This document shows, one piece after another, positions 8,473-17,333 of a stretch of 64,000 bases of DNA. The translations under genes were made by a program, and so were the position numbers. The stretch spans positions 496,001 through 560,000 of the forward strand of contig JALIFM010000001.1 in the NCBI GenBank assembly GCA_022867625.1, given 5' to 3'. Source of the stretch: Lachnospiraceae bacterium NSJ-143 (lineage in GTDB: Bacteria; Bacillota; Clostridia; Lachnospirales; Anaerotignaceae). Numbering within the stretch: position 1 is the stretch's first letter; every line of letters starts with the position of its first letter. The notes beneath the pieces were generated by a model. That model searched no databases, was not told where the DNA came from, and saw only the letters and a list, made by a program, of their open reading frames with translations.

Positions 8473-9612
8473 ATGAACTTGAAAAAATTAACAGCCTCCG
8501 TTTTAATTGCTGTAATGGCGTTTTCAGCCAGCGCTTTTGCGGCGGACAAAAAAGATGAAACGGAAACAAAAACAGTTATAACATATGACAAGGCGGTGGA
8601 GATGGCTATAAAAAACACCTCGTCCTTAAAGACTATAGACGAGGCTGTAGAGCTTATGGAGGACAACAAAGAGATGCTTTTTACAAGCCTTAACGGCTAT
8701 CTTCCATTAAGCGGTGTAAGCCATCAGGTAGAATCGTCAATAGGTAATCTACTTGAGAGCATAGGCTCCATTGACGGAAGTACAAAGTCATATAAATACA
8801 AAAAGATAATGCTTAAGGAAACAGCCGAGCTTATGGTTAAGAACTATTTTAACACCATAGTTACATCTGAAAAATCACTTGAGCTTGCTAAGGAGAGTCT
8901 TGTACTCAAGCAGAGGGAATGCAATGAGCTTATAGCCAAAAACAAGCTGGGCATGGTAAGTGATAACGAGCTTGACACTGCCAAGAATGAGGTCACAACA
9001 CTTCAGCAGAATGTAAAGATGGCTGAGCTTGCCATTGACAACGTATATGACGAGCTTGCTAACGCTATAGGGCTTAAAGTTGGAGAGGAATTTGAGATTG
9101 ATTATGAAATAACATATGAACCTCTCACAATTACTACAAGCCTTGAAAGCTATATTACAGTTAAATCCCAGTCTGACCCGAGTGTACTTGCGGCTAAGGC
9201 CGATGTGGAATCGGCGGATTTCCAGAAAAAGGTGTCTATAACAGATGACACACCTTACAGCTATGAGGAGAAAACAAACGCCCTCAACGCGGCTGACAGG
9301 ACATACGGCGACACTGTAAAAAATATTAAAACCAGTATATTAAATGGATACAACACAATAATGCAGCTTGAGTCTAAGGAGAAAACACTCCAGACAGCTC
9401 TTGATGATGCCAAGAGGACATATGATACCGCAAAGACTAATTTTGAGGTTGGAAACATAACACAGCTTAAGCTTGACCAGGCCTCCCTTGCGGTAAAGAA
9501 TGCCGAAAACGACCTTCTCTCAAACGCGTCAAGCCATGATTTACTTGTTTTCCAGTTTAATCACCCTTATATGCTTTCAGGCTCCGGTTCAGGTGCAGAC
9601 GCAGGCAAATAA
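8473..9612 (+). CDS. TolC-like (outer-membrane-efflux-fold) secreted protein
   Basis: 379 residues with a signal peptide (cut near ASAFAA, residue 24). Two long helical repeats follow, each with TolC-type signatures: TYDKAVEMAIKNTSSLK at the start, KNYFNTIVTSEKSLELAKES, and NYKTNFEVGNI-like AKTNFEVGNITQLKLDQA near the C-terminus. It is shorter than Gram-negative TolC (about 430-470 residues), with reduced barrel-like segments, as seen in TolC-fold proteins annotated in Clostridia. Function in a single-membrane cell is unclear; it may be a wall-spanning partner for an efflux system such as the RND set 2 kb away on the other strand. A terminator follows. Confidence 0.75.
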   Translation: MNLKKLTASVLIAVMAFSASAFAADKKDETETKTVITYDKAVEMAIKNTSSLKTIDEAVELMEDNKEMLFTSLNGYLPLSGVSHQVESSIGNLLESIGSIDGSTKSYKYKKIMLKETAELMVKNYFNTIVTSEKSLELAKESLVLKQRECNELIAKNKLGMVSDNELDTAKNEVTTLQQNVKMAELAIDNVYDELANAIGLKVGEEFEIDYEITYEPLTITTSLESYITVKSQSDPSVLAAKADVESADFQKKVSITDDTPYSYEEKTNALNAADRTYGDTVKNIKTSILNGYNTIMQLESKEKTLQTALDDAKRTYDTAKTNFEVGNITQLKLDQASLAVKNAENDLLSNASSHDLLVFQFNHPYMLSGSGSGADAGK

Positions 9613-9631
9613 AATTAAAATTAATCACTTA

Positions 9632-9664
9632 AAATACCACGGATTTATTCTGTGGTATTTTTTT
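9632..9664 (+). terminator. Terminator after the TolC-like gene
   Basis: AAATACCAC and GTGGTATTT pair across an 11-base loop and are followed by a run of T. Confidence 0.8.
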
Positions 9665-9727
9665 GCGCATTTTTTCAGCATGAATAAATATTTACCAGCC
9701 GGAAAATAATAGATAACGGTGATGAAT

Positions 9728-11203
9728 ATGGAGCTGTTTAAAGAACTGAACAAAAATAAGGAATATATAAAGAATACATTTTTCGGCTCAGATGATGTCG
9801 TGTTCAAAGAGTTTGACAACAAAGCCGTAAAATGCTTTATGGTATACACCGACAATATTGTCGACGGCGCTACTATAGAGAGCGCTGTACTTACCAATAT
9901 GATGGTTCTGGGAGGAAGCCAGCCCGACACAGAAGGTATAGAAAGGCATCTTATATCTGTAGGCGAGACACAGCTTGTGGAAAGCTTTGAGGAGATTTTT
10001 GACGCTGTACTGCTTGGGGATACTGCTGTGCTGGCAGAGGGAGACAACCGGGCGGTTATTATATCCACAAAGGGCTGGCCGTCAAGGGGGATACCTGAGG
10101 CTTCCACAGAAGTGGTTGTACAGGGGCCAAAGGACGCTTTTACTGAGCAGGGAAGCATAAATACAGTGCTTATACGAAGGCGTATAAGGGATACGGCCCT
10201 CAAGGTAAAACGCCTTAAATGCGGCAGGCGAAGCAAGACTGACATAGCGGTTATGTACCTTAAGGATGTGGCCAAAAAAGAGCTTGTGGATAATATACTG
10301 AATCAGATAGAGTCGATTAATGTAGACTGTATACTTGACAGCGGATATCTGGAACAGTTTCTCGAAAAGAGGTATTCGTCTCCGTTTCCGCAGCTTCAGC
10401 TTACAGAAAGGCCGGATAAGGCGGCGTCTGCAATATACGAGGGCAGGGTTGTTGTGGTGGTCGACAACTCTCCTTTTGTAATAATTCTACCTTCTACACT
10501 CAATATATTTTTCCAGTCGTCAGAGGATTACTACGAGCGTTGGGAAATAATGAGCTTTATGCGTATACTGCGGTTTTTTGCTGCGGCTTTGTCTGTGGCG
10601 CTTCCCGGGCTTTATATAGCGCTTACCGTATATAGGCCGGATTTGATACCGACAGCACTGGCGCTTAAGATATCATCGGGCAGGGCTTATGTGCCGTTTC
10701 CTACAATAGCGGAGGTGCTGATTATGGAAACGGCCTTTGAGCTTCTGCGGGAAGCGGGGGTCAGGCTTCCGTCGCCTGTAAGTTCGGCTTTTGGCATTGT
10801 GGGTGGAATAGTCATAGGTTCGGCTGCGGTTGAAGCCGGCATAGTTGGGCCGGTGGTGGTAATAATAGCGGCGCTTTCGGGAATATGCTCCTTTGCGGTG
10901 CCAAACCCTGAATTTGTCTCTGCGCTGAGACTGGTTAAATATTTTATTATATTCTTTTCTGCGTTTCTTGGGCTTTTTGGGTTTTATACCTCTGTCTTTC
11001 TTGTGCTTGTACACCTAGCTTCCCTTGAAAGCTATGGGGTGCCGTATCTTTACCCGTTCTGCGGCGGAAGTGTGGACGGGTATACAGATTTTAAAGACAG
11101 TATAATACGTGTACCATTAAGACTTATGAAAAAAAGGCCGATTTTTGCCAGAAAGGGACAGAAAATCAGAATGGCTGATAAAAAAAGGGGTGGCGGCAGT
11201 TGA
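9728..11203 (+). CDS. GerA-family germinant receptor A subunit
   Basis: About 491 residues of the GerA/KA spore germination family: a hydrophilic N-terminal half (NTFFGSDDVVFKEF, GWPSRGIPEASTEVVVQGPKD, IRRRIRDTALK) and a membrane half with several helices, including RPDLIPTALALKISSGRAYVPFPTIAEVLIME. With the B and C subunits it forms a germinant receptor in the spore inner membrane. GTG (9719) and ATG (9722) are possible starts, but GGTGA fits best with the ATG at 9728; spoIIR shows the same GGTGATGAATATG arrangement. First gene of a three-gene overlapping operon. Transcription by the forespore factor sigma-G is expected but I did not identify its promoter. Confidence 0.95.
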   Translation: MELFKELNKNKEYIKNTFFGSDDVVFKEFDNKAVKCFMVYTDNIVDGATIESAVLTNMMVLGGSQPDTEGIERHLISVGETQLVESFEEIFDAVLLGDTAVLAEGDNRAVIISTKGWPSRGIPEASTEVVVQGPKDAFTEQGSINTVLIRRRIRDTALKVKRLKCGRRSKTDIAVMYLKDVAKKELVDNILNQIESINVDCILDSGYLEQFLEKRYSSPFPQLQLTERPDKAASAIYEGRVVVVVDNSPFVIILPSTLNIFFQSSEDYYERWEIMSFMRILRFFAAALSVALPGLYIALTVYRPDLIPTALALKISSGRAYVPFPTIAEVLIMETAFELLREAGVRLPSPVSSAFGIVGGIVIGSAAVEAGIVGPVVVIIAALSGICSFAVPNPEFVSALRLVKYFIIFFSAFLGLFGFYTSVFLVLVHLASLESYGVPYLYPFCGGSVDGYTDFKDSIIRVPLRLMKKRPIFARKGQKIRMADKKRGGGS

Positions 11204-12285
11204 ATTTTTCCTGTAATGACAGAATATCAAACAACCAGCTGAGGGCTATCCTTGTAGCGGGGCTTTTAGGCAATCTTGCTGTATCAGCCCCCCTTGGCGT
11301 TATAGAAAAATCAGGCAGTGCGGCTTATATAAGCATAGCCATTGGAGGTCTTGCCGCTGCGGTTTTGTTTTATATCCTTATAAAGCTTACGAGCGCGGGT
11401 TTTGTAAAAAGCTATGAGGATATGTCAACTGAAAGCCTTGGACGGGGTATAAGCTTTGTATTGTTTGCAGTTGTGCTTATACACATTGTTTTGTACGGGG
11501 GCTTTCAGCTTTCGATATCGGCACGCATGGTCCAGGAGACAATGGAAAAGGGTGTCGGCAAAAATTTCGCATCGCTTATTATAGTGCTGGTATCGGCATA
11601 TATGGCTCAGCGTGGGAGCGAATGTATAGGCAGGATAGCGGAGATAGCAGCTGTGCTTATGCTTATATTCATAGCATTTATATTCATAGTGTCAGCGCCT
11701 TCTATGGATTTGACAGTGCTCAGGACTACTCCGGCTGAGTCCAGAGGGATATTAAAAGGCGCTTTTGATGCCTTCTGTTCAATGAGTGCCGCAGGATTTG
11801 TGTTTATGCTTTCGCCAAAAACAAACAACACTAAAAAGTCGGCCATGTCGGTGTTTTCTGCGATTATTATAGTCACAGCCGTGCTGTCATTCGGCACGGC
11901 TCTTTCGGTCAGCTGTTTTGGTCTTAAGGAGGCCGAAAGAAAGCTCTGGCCGGTTATACAGATGATGAATTATACTGAGTTTCCGGGTTCTCTTGTTGAA
12001 AGGCAGGAGGTCCTTATGAGCGGATTTTATGTCTTTTCGTCATTTATACTGACAGGAATAAGTGTATATCTGTCGTCAAGCCTTCTTGGGCATATGTTTA
12101 AATCAGTAAAAAAGAAATGGCCTTTTCTGCTGGCGTCATGCCTTGCTGTATATGCTCTTCAGTACTGCGGAAAGGACGCTTACGGTGATTTCAACCTTAT
12201 ATACTGGCTTTACAGGTTTAATCCGGTTATGTACATTATTATGATTATTTCACCTGTAGCGGCGATAGTTAGGAGGAAAAAATGA
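11200..12285 (+). CDS. GerB-family germinant receptor permease subunit
   Basis: 361 residues, hydrophobic, about ten membrane helices of the APC-type spore germination permease family (for example NNQLRAILVAGLLGNLAVSA at the start, then LGRGISFVLFAVVLIHIVLYGG). It is the membrane subunit thought to bind the germinant. The start is TTG, overlapping the TGA of the A-subunit gene in TTGA, with GGGGTGG upstream; this implies coupled translation. It overlaps the C-subunit gene by ATGA. Confidence 0.93.
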   Translation: MNFSCNDRISNNQLRAILVAGLLGNLAVSAPLGVIEKSGSAAYISIAIGGLAAAVLFYILIKLTSAGFVKSYEDMSTESLGRGISFVLFAVVLIHIVLYGGFQLSISARMVQETMEKGVGKNFASLIIVLVSAYMAQRGSECIGRIAEIAAVLMLIFIAFIFIVSAPSMDLTVLRTTPAESRGILKGAFDAFCSMSAAGFVFMLSPKTNNTKKSAMSVFSAIIIVTAVLSFGTALSVSCFGLKEAERKLWPVIQMMNYTEFPGSLVERQEVLMSGFYVFSSFILTGISVYLSSSLLGHMFKSVKKKWPFLLASCLAVYALQYCGKDAYGDFNLIYWLYRFNPVMYIIMIISPVAAIVRRKK

Positions 12286-13322
12286 GAAAAATAATTGCTC
12301 TGGTTTTTGTTTTTGCATTTGTGCTCTCCGGCTGCGGCGGAAACGAGATAGAGGGCCGCAACTTTGTTTCGGTTATGGGCATTGATGATGCGGAAGGTGA
12401 AAATTACAATGTTACACTTGGGTTTATAACACCGGACGGCGAGGATATGTATACTGCACAGGCCAAAAGCATTGAAACACCAACAGCGGCTGTTACAGAT
12501 AAACTTATCTCATCTGGAAAGCGCCAAATGTATTTTGGCCACCTTAAAGCTATAGTTGTCGGAAAGGATGCGCTCTACAGACCTGAACCGCTTAATGAAA
12601 TACTCTCAATGTCATCTTCTGACAGCGATATAAGCATGGATACAATAATACTTGCATCTGAACGGAAGGCCTCTGACATTGTTTCATCTGTAAGTGGCTC
12701 GGGAGACGGGCTGTATGTATGGGATTTTTATAAGAACAACAAAAACAGGCTGTATTCCTCACAAAAGCTTACTCTTGCGGAGGCTGTAAAGCAGAATGAC
12801 ACACAAAACGGCATTGTAATACCAATGATAGACGCAGACGATGAAAATATTGATATTCAGGGCGGCATAATATGTACAGGCGGTCTCTACAGCGGAAAGC
12901 TTGATACAGGAGAAATGCAGGGGTTTATTTATCTTTGTGAGGACGGAAAGGGCAAAACGGAGGTTATTTCTGTTAATTCAAAAAATATACCGTTTGAAAT
13001 AAAAAGAAACGTAAATGAAATTAAGTTTTTTGAAAACGGCGGAAAGCTCAGCGCAGATATTGATATAAGTGTAAAAGCACATAGCCTGAACGAATATGAT
13101 TTTGATATTGATTCTGAAAACGATATAGCCGGGCTTCTGGAAGGTCAGATAGAAAGAAAGGCTGAATCCGCAGCCGATAAGCTCCAATCCTTTAACTGCG
13201 ATGCTTTGGGCCTTGGCTACAGTCTTATGCGTGAGGACAGCGGGCTTTACGATAAATACAGTCAGGCGGACATGTTTAAAAACATGGATTTAAATATTAA
13301 TGTAAGCGTTTTTTTGGAATAA
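12282..13322 (+). CDS. GerC-family germinant receptor lipoprotein subunit
   Basis: 346 residues. Start MRKIIALVFVFAFVLSGCGG contains lipobox LSGC at residue 18. The following segment, EIEGRNFVSVMGIDDAEGENYNVTLGFI, and the later FGHLKAIVVGKDAL (YFGHLKAIV) match the Ger(x)C family. The lipoprotein completes the receptor with the A and B subunits and is exposed on the outer face of the spore inner membrane. AGGAGG precedes the ATG, which overlaps the stop of the B gene (ATGA). Confidence 0.94.
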   Translation: MRKIIALVFVFAFVLSGCGGNEIEGRNFVSVMGIDDAEGENYNVTLGFITPDGEDMYTAQAKSIETPTAAVTDKLISSGKRQMYFGHLKAIVVGKDALYRPEPLNEILSMSSSDSDISMDTIILASERKASDIVSSVSGSGDGLYVWDFYKNNKNRLYSSQKLTLAEAVKQNDTQNGIVIPMIDADDENIDIQGGIICTGGLYSGKLDTGEMQGFIYLCEDGKGKTEVISVNSKNIPFEIKRNVNEIKFFENGGKLSADIDISVKAHSLNEYDFDIDSENDIAGLLEGQIERKAESAADKLQSFNCDALGLGYSLMREDSGLYDKYSQADMFKNMDLNINVSVFLE

Positions 13323-13380
13323 TTATTCAGCTCATGATTATAACAGAGTTTTAATGTCAATATTATCTCTGGTGATGAAT

Positions 13381-14040
13381 ATGAAAAATATATTAAAAAA
13401 CGAGAGAAAAAATATTGTTTTATCTTTGGCTGTTGGAACGGTTTTGGCTCTGATTTTTACTGTTGGCTTTTCAATAAAGCTTTATGCAGACAGCACACAG
13501 GCGTCAATCGCATCAAAGGTAATAAGGCTGCATGTAATAGCAAACAGTGATTCCGATTATGACCAGACGCTCAAGCTCAAGGTGCGCGATGGCATACTTT
13601 CTCTGATGAAGGATAAAATGGAAAACTGCGAAAACAGGCAGCAGAGTGTTGACACACTGAGAGAAAGCCTTGCAGATATGCAGAGCATGGCAGAGGAAAT
13701 ACTCAAAGAGGAAAACTGTTTTGATAATGTTGCTGTAAGCTTTGAAAACTGTGTGTTCCCTGTCAAAAAGTATGGGAACGTAACACTGCCATCAGGCAGA
13801 TATGATGCTGTAAGGGTGGAGATTGGAAGTGCTTCAGGGCATAACTGGTGGTGCGTTATGTATCCGTCATTATGCTTTTATGACAGTGAAAACGGCGATG
13901 AAATGGTTTGCGACAATAAACTTAAGAATATTCTTACACCTGAGGAATATAGTGTAGTAGTGGGTTCTGAAAAGGTTAATGTAAAGTTTGCGGCTGTTGA
14001 GGCCGTAAAGAAAATAGAAAATTACTTTAACGGCGATTAA
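13381..14040 (+). CDS. spoIIR: Stage II sporulation protein R (SpoIIR)
   Basis: 219 residues with one N-terminal membrane/signal segment and the conserved SpoIIR core: KVIRLHVIANSDSDYDQ, LKLKVRDGIL, LPSGRYDAVRVEIG, and GHNWWCVMYPSLCF. SpoIIR is made in the forespore and signals across the septum to activate SpoIIGA, which processes pro-sigma-E in the mother cell. I choose the ATG at 13381 (GGTGA upstream, and the protein then starts MKNILKNERKN) rather than 13354. It lies between germination receptor genes and sleB, so this is a spore gene cluster. Confidence 0.95.
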   Translation: MKNILKNERKNIVLSLAVGTVLALIFTVGFSIKLYADSTQASIASKVIRLHVIANSDSDYDQTLKLKVRDGILSLMKDKMENCENRQQSVDTLRESLADMQSMAEEILKEENCFDNVAVSFENCVFPVKKYGNVTLPSGRYDAVRVEIGSASGHNWWCVMYPSLCFYDSENGDEMVCDNKLKNILTPEEYSVVVGSEKVNVKFAAVEAVKKIENYFNGD

Positions 14041-14102
14041 ATCCGGTTTCGTTGAGGTGACTTAACATAAAGGACCCGACTCTGCATTCCCGGGGTGTTA
14101 TT

Positions 14103-14783
14103 ATGAGAGCTAAGAAAAAAAGGTTTAATATCTATATGCTGCTTTCGGCAGCAGCTGTATTTTTTGCCGCTGTGGTCTTTATAGCGTCTCCTGTACAGGA
14201 AAGCAGGCAGGCCGCCATATTCAGGTATGGCTACAGCGGAAACGCGGTGAGGCTAATACAGGAGCGCCTTCAGGAGCTTGGGTACTATCCCGGTGAGCTG
14301 GACGGAATATTCGGGTACGGCACATATGAGGCGGTAAGGCTTTTTCAGCAGAATAACGGTCTTACTCCAGACGGGATAGTGGGAGAGTCCACATTGGCCG
14401 CCCTTAGTATCAGTGAGGAAGTAAACGCTGCAAATGACCTTGATGTACTCTCAAGAGCCATATATGCAGAAGGCAGAGGAGAGCCATATGAAGGGCAGGT
14501 GGCCATAGGCGCTGTGGTACTTAACAGAGTCCGAAGCCCGAATTTTCCAAATACAGTGCCGGATGTTGTGTTTCAGACAGGAGCCTTTGACGCTGTAAAA
14601 GACGGACAGATTAATCTGCCGCCAAATGATACGGCTTATTCGGCGGCAAGAGATGCTTTAAGCGGCTGGGACCCTACAGGAGGAGCGCTCTACTACTGGA
14701 ATCCTGCTACAGCCACAAGCCGTTGGATATGGTCTGTGCCTATTACATATTCCATTGGAAACCATGTTTTTGGAAGGAAATAA
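14103..14783 (+). CDS. sleB: SleB-like spore cortex-lytic enzyme
   Basis: 226 residues: an N-terminal membrane/signal segment, a peptidoglycan-binding type 1 domain at about 40-100 (GYSGNAVRLIQERLQELGYY, LFQQNNGLTPDGIVGESTLAAL) and a Hydrolase_2 (SleB/CwlJ) domain at about 110-226. The catalytic Glu is in IYAEGRGEPYEGQVAIGAV, and the end is YSIGNHVFGRK. It is a lytic transglycosylase cleaving muramic-lactam cortex during germination. It follows spoIIR, with a terminator 7 bases downstream. No YpeB partner gene is adjacent. Confidence 0.94.
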   Translation: MRAKKKRFNIYMLLSAAAVFFAAVVFIASPVQESRQAAIFRYGYSGNAVRLIQERLQELGYYPGELDGIFGYGTYEAVRLFQQNNGLTPDGIVGESTLAALSISEEVNAANDLDVLSRAIYAEGRGEPYEGQVAIGAVVLNRVRSPNFPNTVPDVVFQTGAFDAVKDGQINLPPNDTAYSAARDALSGWDPTGGALYYWNPATATSRWIWSVPITYSIGNHVFGRK

Positions 14784-14789
14784 AATTTA

Positions 14790-14819
14790 AAAGCCGCTGG
14801 CCCTATGCCGGCGGTTTTT
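14790..14819 (+). terminator. Terminator after sleB
   Basis: A stem of about 10 bp (AAGCCGCTGG with CCGGCGGTTT, two G-T pairs) around a 7-base loop, with a short T run. Confidence 0.7.
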
Positions 14820-14852
14820 GTGATTTTAACTGGCATAAGTTTCAATTATTTT

Positions 14853-15071
14853 TTATTGAAAAACGTTTGGAAGTATGATATTATAATGGCCGGTTTTCTG
14901 CTGGCACAGGGCAGACAGTGCAAATGGCGCTGTACAGAACCAGAATGTATATATTAGCCAGAAACAAGAGATAACTAATAAAACGCAAAGCGTTATGGAC
15001 AGGAAGCCCATTACACCTGCGAATAGGGGTTGTCTTTTTTTATTCTGAATTTTACTGCTGGATTTAATCAA
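14853..15071 (-). CDS. Possible small membrane protein (doubtful)
   Basis: A 72-codon minus-strand frame starting with TTG, or 52 codons from the ATG at 15011. It is hydrophobic in the middle (VMGFLSITLCVLLVISCFW), with a basic N-terminus KKRQP, like a one- or two-helix membrane peptide. No convincing ribosome site is present for either start (only AGGTG 2-3 bases before the inner ATG). It lies in the 324-base gap between sleB and the sugar reductase gene, where nothing else is seen apart from the sleB terminator. It could be a chance frame or a gene remnant. Confidence 0.2.
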   Translation of the reverse strand: MIKSSSKIQNKKRQPLFAGVMGFLSITLCVLLVISCFWLIYTFWFCTAPFALSALCQQKTGHYNIILPNVFQ

Positions 15072-15107
15072 TACTGGTTTGTGTTTAATAGTGAAAGGCG
15101 GGCGTAT

Positions 15108-15977
15108 ATGATAGGAAAAAGGATTTGGATAACCGGAGCCTCCGGAAACATTGGGAATGTGCTTGTAAAGGTTTTGAGCGGAAAAACAGACAAGGTGTTT
15201 TCAACCGATACAGAGCTTGACGTGACTGATACGGAAAAAATTATAAGGTTTGCTGTTATAAACAGGCCTGATATAATTATAAACTGCGCCTGCATGAGCG
15301 ATATTGAAAAATGCGAGTCCAACAGAGTTGACGCCTACAAGGTAAACTCGCTGGGGGCGCGAAACCTGAGCCTTGCCTCACGCCAGACAGGCGCTGTTAT
15401 GGTGCAGATTTCAACAGACGATGTGTTTTCGGGAGACAATGAAAGGGTTTTGAATGAGTTTGACAGGGCTGAGCCGCATTCGGTTTACGGAAAAAGCAAA
15501 CTTGCGGGCGAGAACTTTGTCAGGGAGCTTAACCCAAAGCATATAATAATAAGGAGTGCATGGATTTATGGATATGGAAAAGATGATTTTGTCTCATCTG
15601 TGCTTGAGGCAGCCCGTAAGGGCAGTGTGATAGATGCTGCCGTAAATCAGGTAAGCTCGCCGACAGGCGTTTATGATTTGGCAAAATTTATTGCAAAAGT
15701 TGTGCAGAGCGATGAATATGGAATTTTCCACGCCGTTTGCAGGGGAAAGTGCAGCCGATTCGATTTTGCAGCCAAGATACTGGAGCTTGGCGGTTTTAAG
15801 GCGAACTTGCTAAAGCCGGCGCTTTACGGTGTAAACGGCAGAGAAAGCATGCGGCCAAGATACACCGCCCTTGAAAACTTAATGATGGAGATGACGGGCG
15901 TTTACCGCATGCCCGATTGGGAAACAGCGCTTGAAAAATACATGAAAGAAAGGGGAGAGACGGTTGGAGGCAGATAA
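15108..15977 (+). CDS. RmlD-like NAD(P)-dependent sugar-nucleotide reductase (dTDP-4-dehydrorhamnose reductase family)
   Basis: 289 residues of the extended short-chain dehydrogenase type. The nucleotide-binding loop GASGNIGN follows the first strand; NRPDIIINCACMSDIEKCE matches the RmlD pattern; QISTDDVFSGD leads to the catalytic YGKSKLAGE. The C-terminal part (AKILELGGF) binds the sugar. It may reduce dTDP-4-keto-sugar, but no other rhamnose gene is adjacent, so the substrate is open. I start at 15108, where AAGGCGGG lies upstream, instead of the longer frame from 15030. It overlaps the next gene by 14 bases. Confidence 0.85.
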   Translation: MIGKRIWITGASGNIGNVLVKVLSGKTDKVFSTDTELDVTDTEKIIRFAVINRPDIIINCACMSDIEKCESNRVDAYKVNSLGARNLSLASRQTGAVMVQISTDDVFSGDNERVLNEFDRAEPHSVYGKSKLAGENFVRELNPKHIIIRSAWIYGYGKDDFVSSVLEAARKGSVIDAAVNQVSSPTGVYDLAKFIAKVVQSDEYGIFHAVCRGKCSRFDFAAKILELGGFKANLLKPALYGVNGRESMRPRYTALENLMMEMTGVYRMPDWETALEKYMKERGETVGGR

Positions 15978-17247
15978 AAGAAAAAGGTTTGGGCTTACTA
16001 CAAAAATATTTATATCATTAATACTCGGTTCTTTTACAGGAATATTTCTTCACTATTTTATACCGGGCGGCTATATAAAGGACACAGTCATAACAGGCGG
16101 AATATTCTATATATTCGGCAACGGATTTTTACGGCTTATGCAGATGCTTGTAGTGCCGCTTGTGTTCTGCTCACTGGTGTGCGGAAGCGCGGCTGTCGGG
16201 GATACGGCAACCCTTGGCAAGGTTGGGGTTAAAACACTGCTGTTTTATCTTGTGACAACGGCAGTGGCCATTACTGTGGCTGTTCTGGTAGGAAATATTA
16301 TTAACCCGGGAACAGGTCTTGATACATCAGGCATTGAGGCCGCAGAGATATCTATAGGCCAGAGTGTTGGCCTTGCTGACACCATATTGAATATAATACC
16401 TAAAAATCCAATCGCAGCCCTCGCTTCAGGCGATATGCTGCCTACAATACTTTTTGCTCTTATAGTCGGTGTTATATTGGCCAAGCTTGGCAGCCAGACA
16501 GAAACGGTGGCAAACTTTTTTGGACAGTTCAACGATATAATGATGGAAATGACAGGCATGGTAATGCAGGTGGCGCCTATCGGGGTTTTCTGCCTGATAG
16601 CCAATACGTTTTCGGGAATCGGCTTTAAAGCGTTTTTCCCTCTGTTCAAATATATGCTCGGTGTGCTTATAACGCTTATTATACACTGCTTTGTTGTTTA
16701 CACTGGGTTTTTAAAGGTCTTGACAGGGCTCAGTCCATTTATATTTATTAAGAAATTTATGCCTGTAATGAGCTTTGCGTTTTCTACAGCTACCTCAAAT
16801 GCAACAATACCGCTTTCTATTGAGACGCTTGAGAGAAAAATGGGCATTTCCAGAAGGATTTCCTCATTTACAATACCTCTTGGGGCCACTATAAATATGG
16901 ACGGAACGGCCATAATGCAGGGGGTGGCGGTAGTTTTTGCGGCTCAGGCCTACGGTATTGATTTAGGACCTGCGGATTATATTACAGTTATAGCAACTGC
17001 GACTCTTGCGTCTATAGGCACTGCTGGAGTACCGGGAGTTGGCCTTATAACGCTGTCTATGGTTTTTGCATCTGTTGGGCTGCCGGTGGAGGCTATAGCA
17101 CTTATTATGGGAATAGACAGGATACTGGATATGACACGTACGGCTGTGAATATAACCGGAGACGCTGTATGCACTGCCATAGTGGCAAGCCAGAACGGAG
17201 ATATAGACAGGGAAGTGTTTTATTCAAAAAGCCAGCCGGATATATAA
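15964..17247 (+). CDS. Dicarboxylate/amino-acid:cation symporter (DAACS family)
   Basis: 427 residues, with about eight membrane helices and two re-entrant loops of the GltP/DctA/SstT type. The family signature IPLGATINMDGTAIMQG is intact, as are the Ser-rich loop FSTATSNATIPL and the final MGIDRILDMTRTAVNITGDA. These carriers import glutamate, aspartate or C4-dicarboxylates with sodium or protons. The start is TTG, with AGGGGAG upstream, inside the end of the reductase gene, so the two are probably one transcript. A strong bidirectional terminator follows. Confidence 0.92.
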   Translation: MEADKRKRFGLTTKIFISLILGSFTGIFLHYFIPGGYIKDTVITGGIFYIFGNGFLRLMQMLVVPLVFCSLVCGSAAVGDTATLGKVGVKTLLFYLVTTAVAITVAVLVGNIINPGTGLDTSGIEAAEISIGQSVGLADTILNIIPKNPIAALASGDMLPTILFALIVGVILAKLGSQTETVANFFGQFNDIMMEMTGMVMQVAPIGVFCLIANTFSGIGFKAFFPLFKYMLGVLITLIIHCFVVYTGFLKVLTGLSPFIFIKKFMPVMSFAFSTATSNATIPLSIETLERKMGISRRISSFTIPLGATINMDGTAIMQGVAVVFAAQAYGIDLGPADYITVIATATLASIGTAGVPGVGLITLSMVFASVGLPVEAIALIMGIDRILDMTRTAVNITGDAVCTAIVASQNGDIDREVFYSKSQPDI

Positions 17248-17259
17248 GATTCGGGATAT

Positions 17260-17299
17260 AAAAAAACAGGGCCATCATTTGAGATGGTCCTGTTTTTTA
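17260..17299 (+). terminator. Bidirectional terminator between symporter and aminotransferase
   Basis: AAAAAACAGGGCCATC pairs with GATGGTCCTGTTTTTT around a 6-base loop. A/T tracts on both sides make it usable by the convergent aminotransferase gene too. Confidence 0.9.
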
Positions 17300-17333
17300 T
17301 AGGTATAGGATTTTAGGAAGCAAAGAAATGGTT

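Noticed and set aside
10673-11014. Basic, Arg/Tyr/Lys-rich minus-strand frame
   Set aside because: It is a shadow of the GerA gene in the complementary frame.
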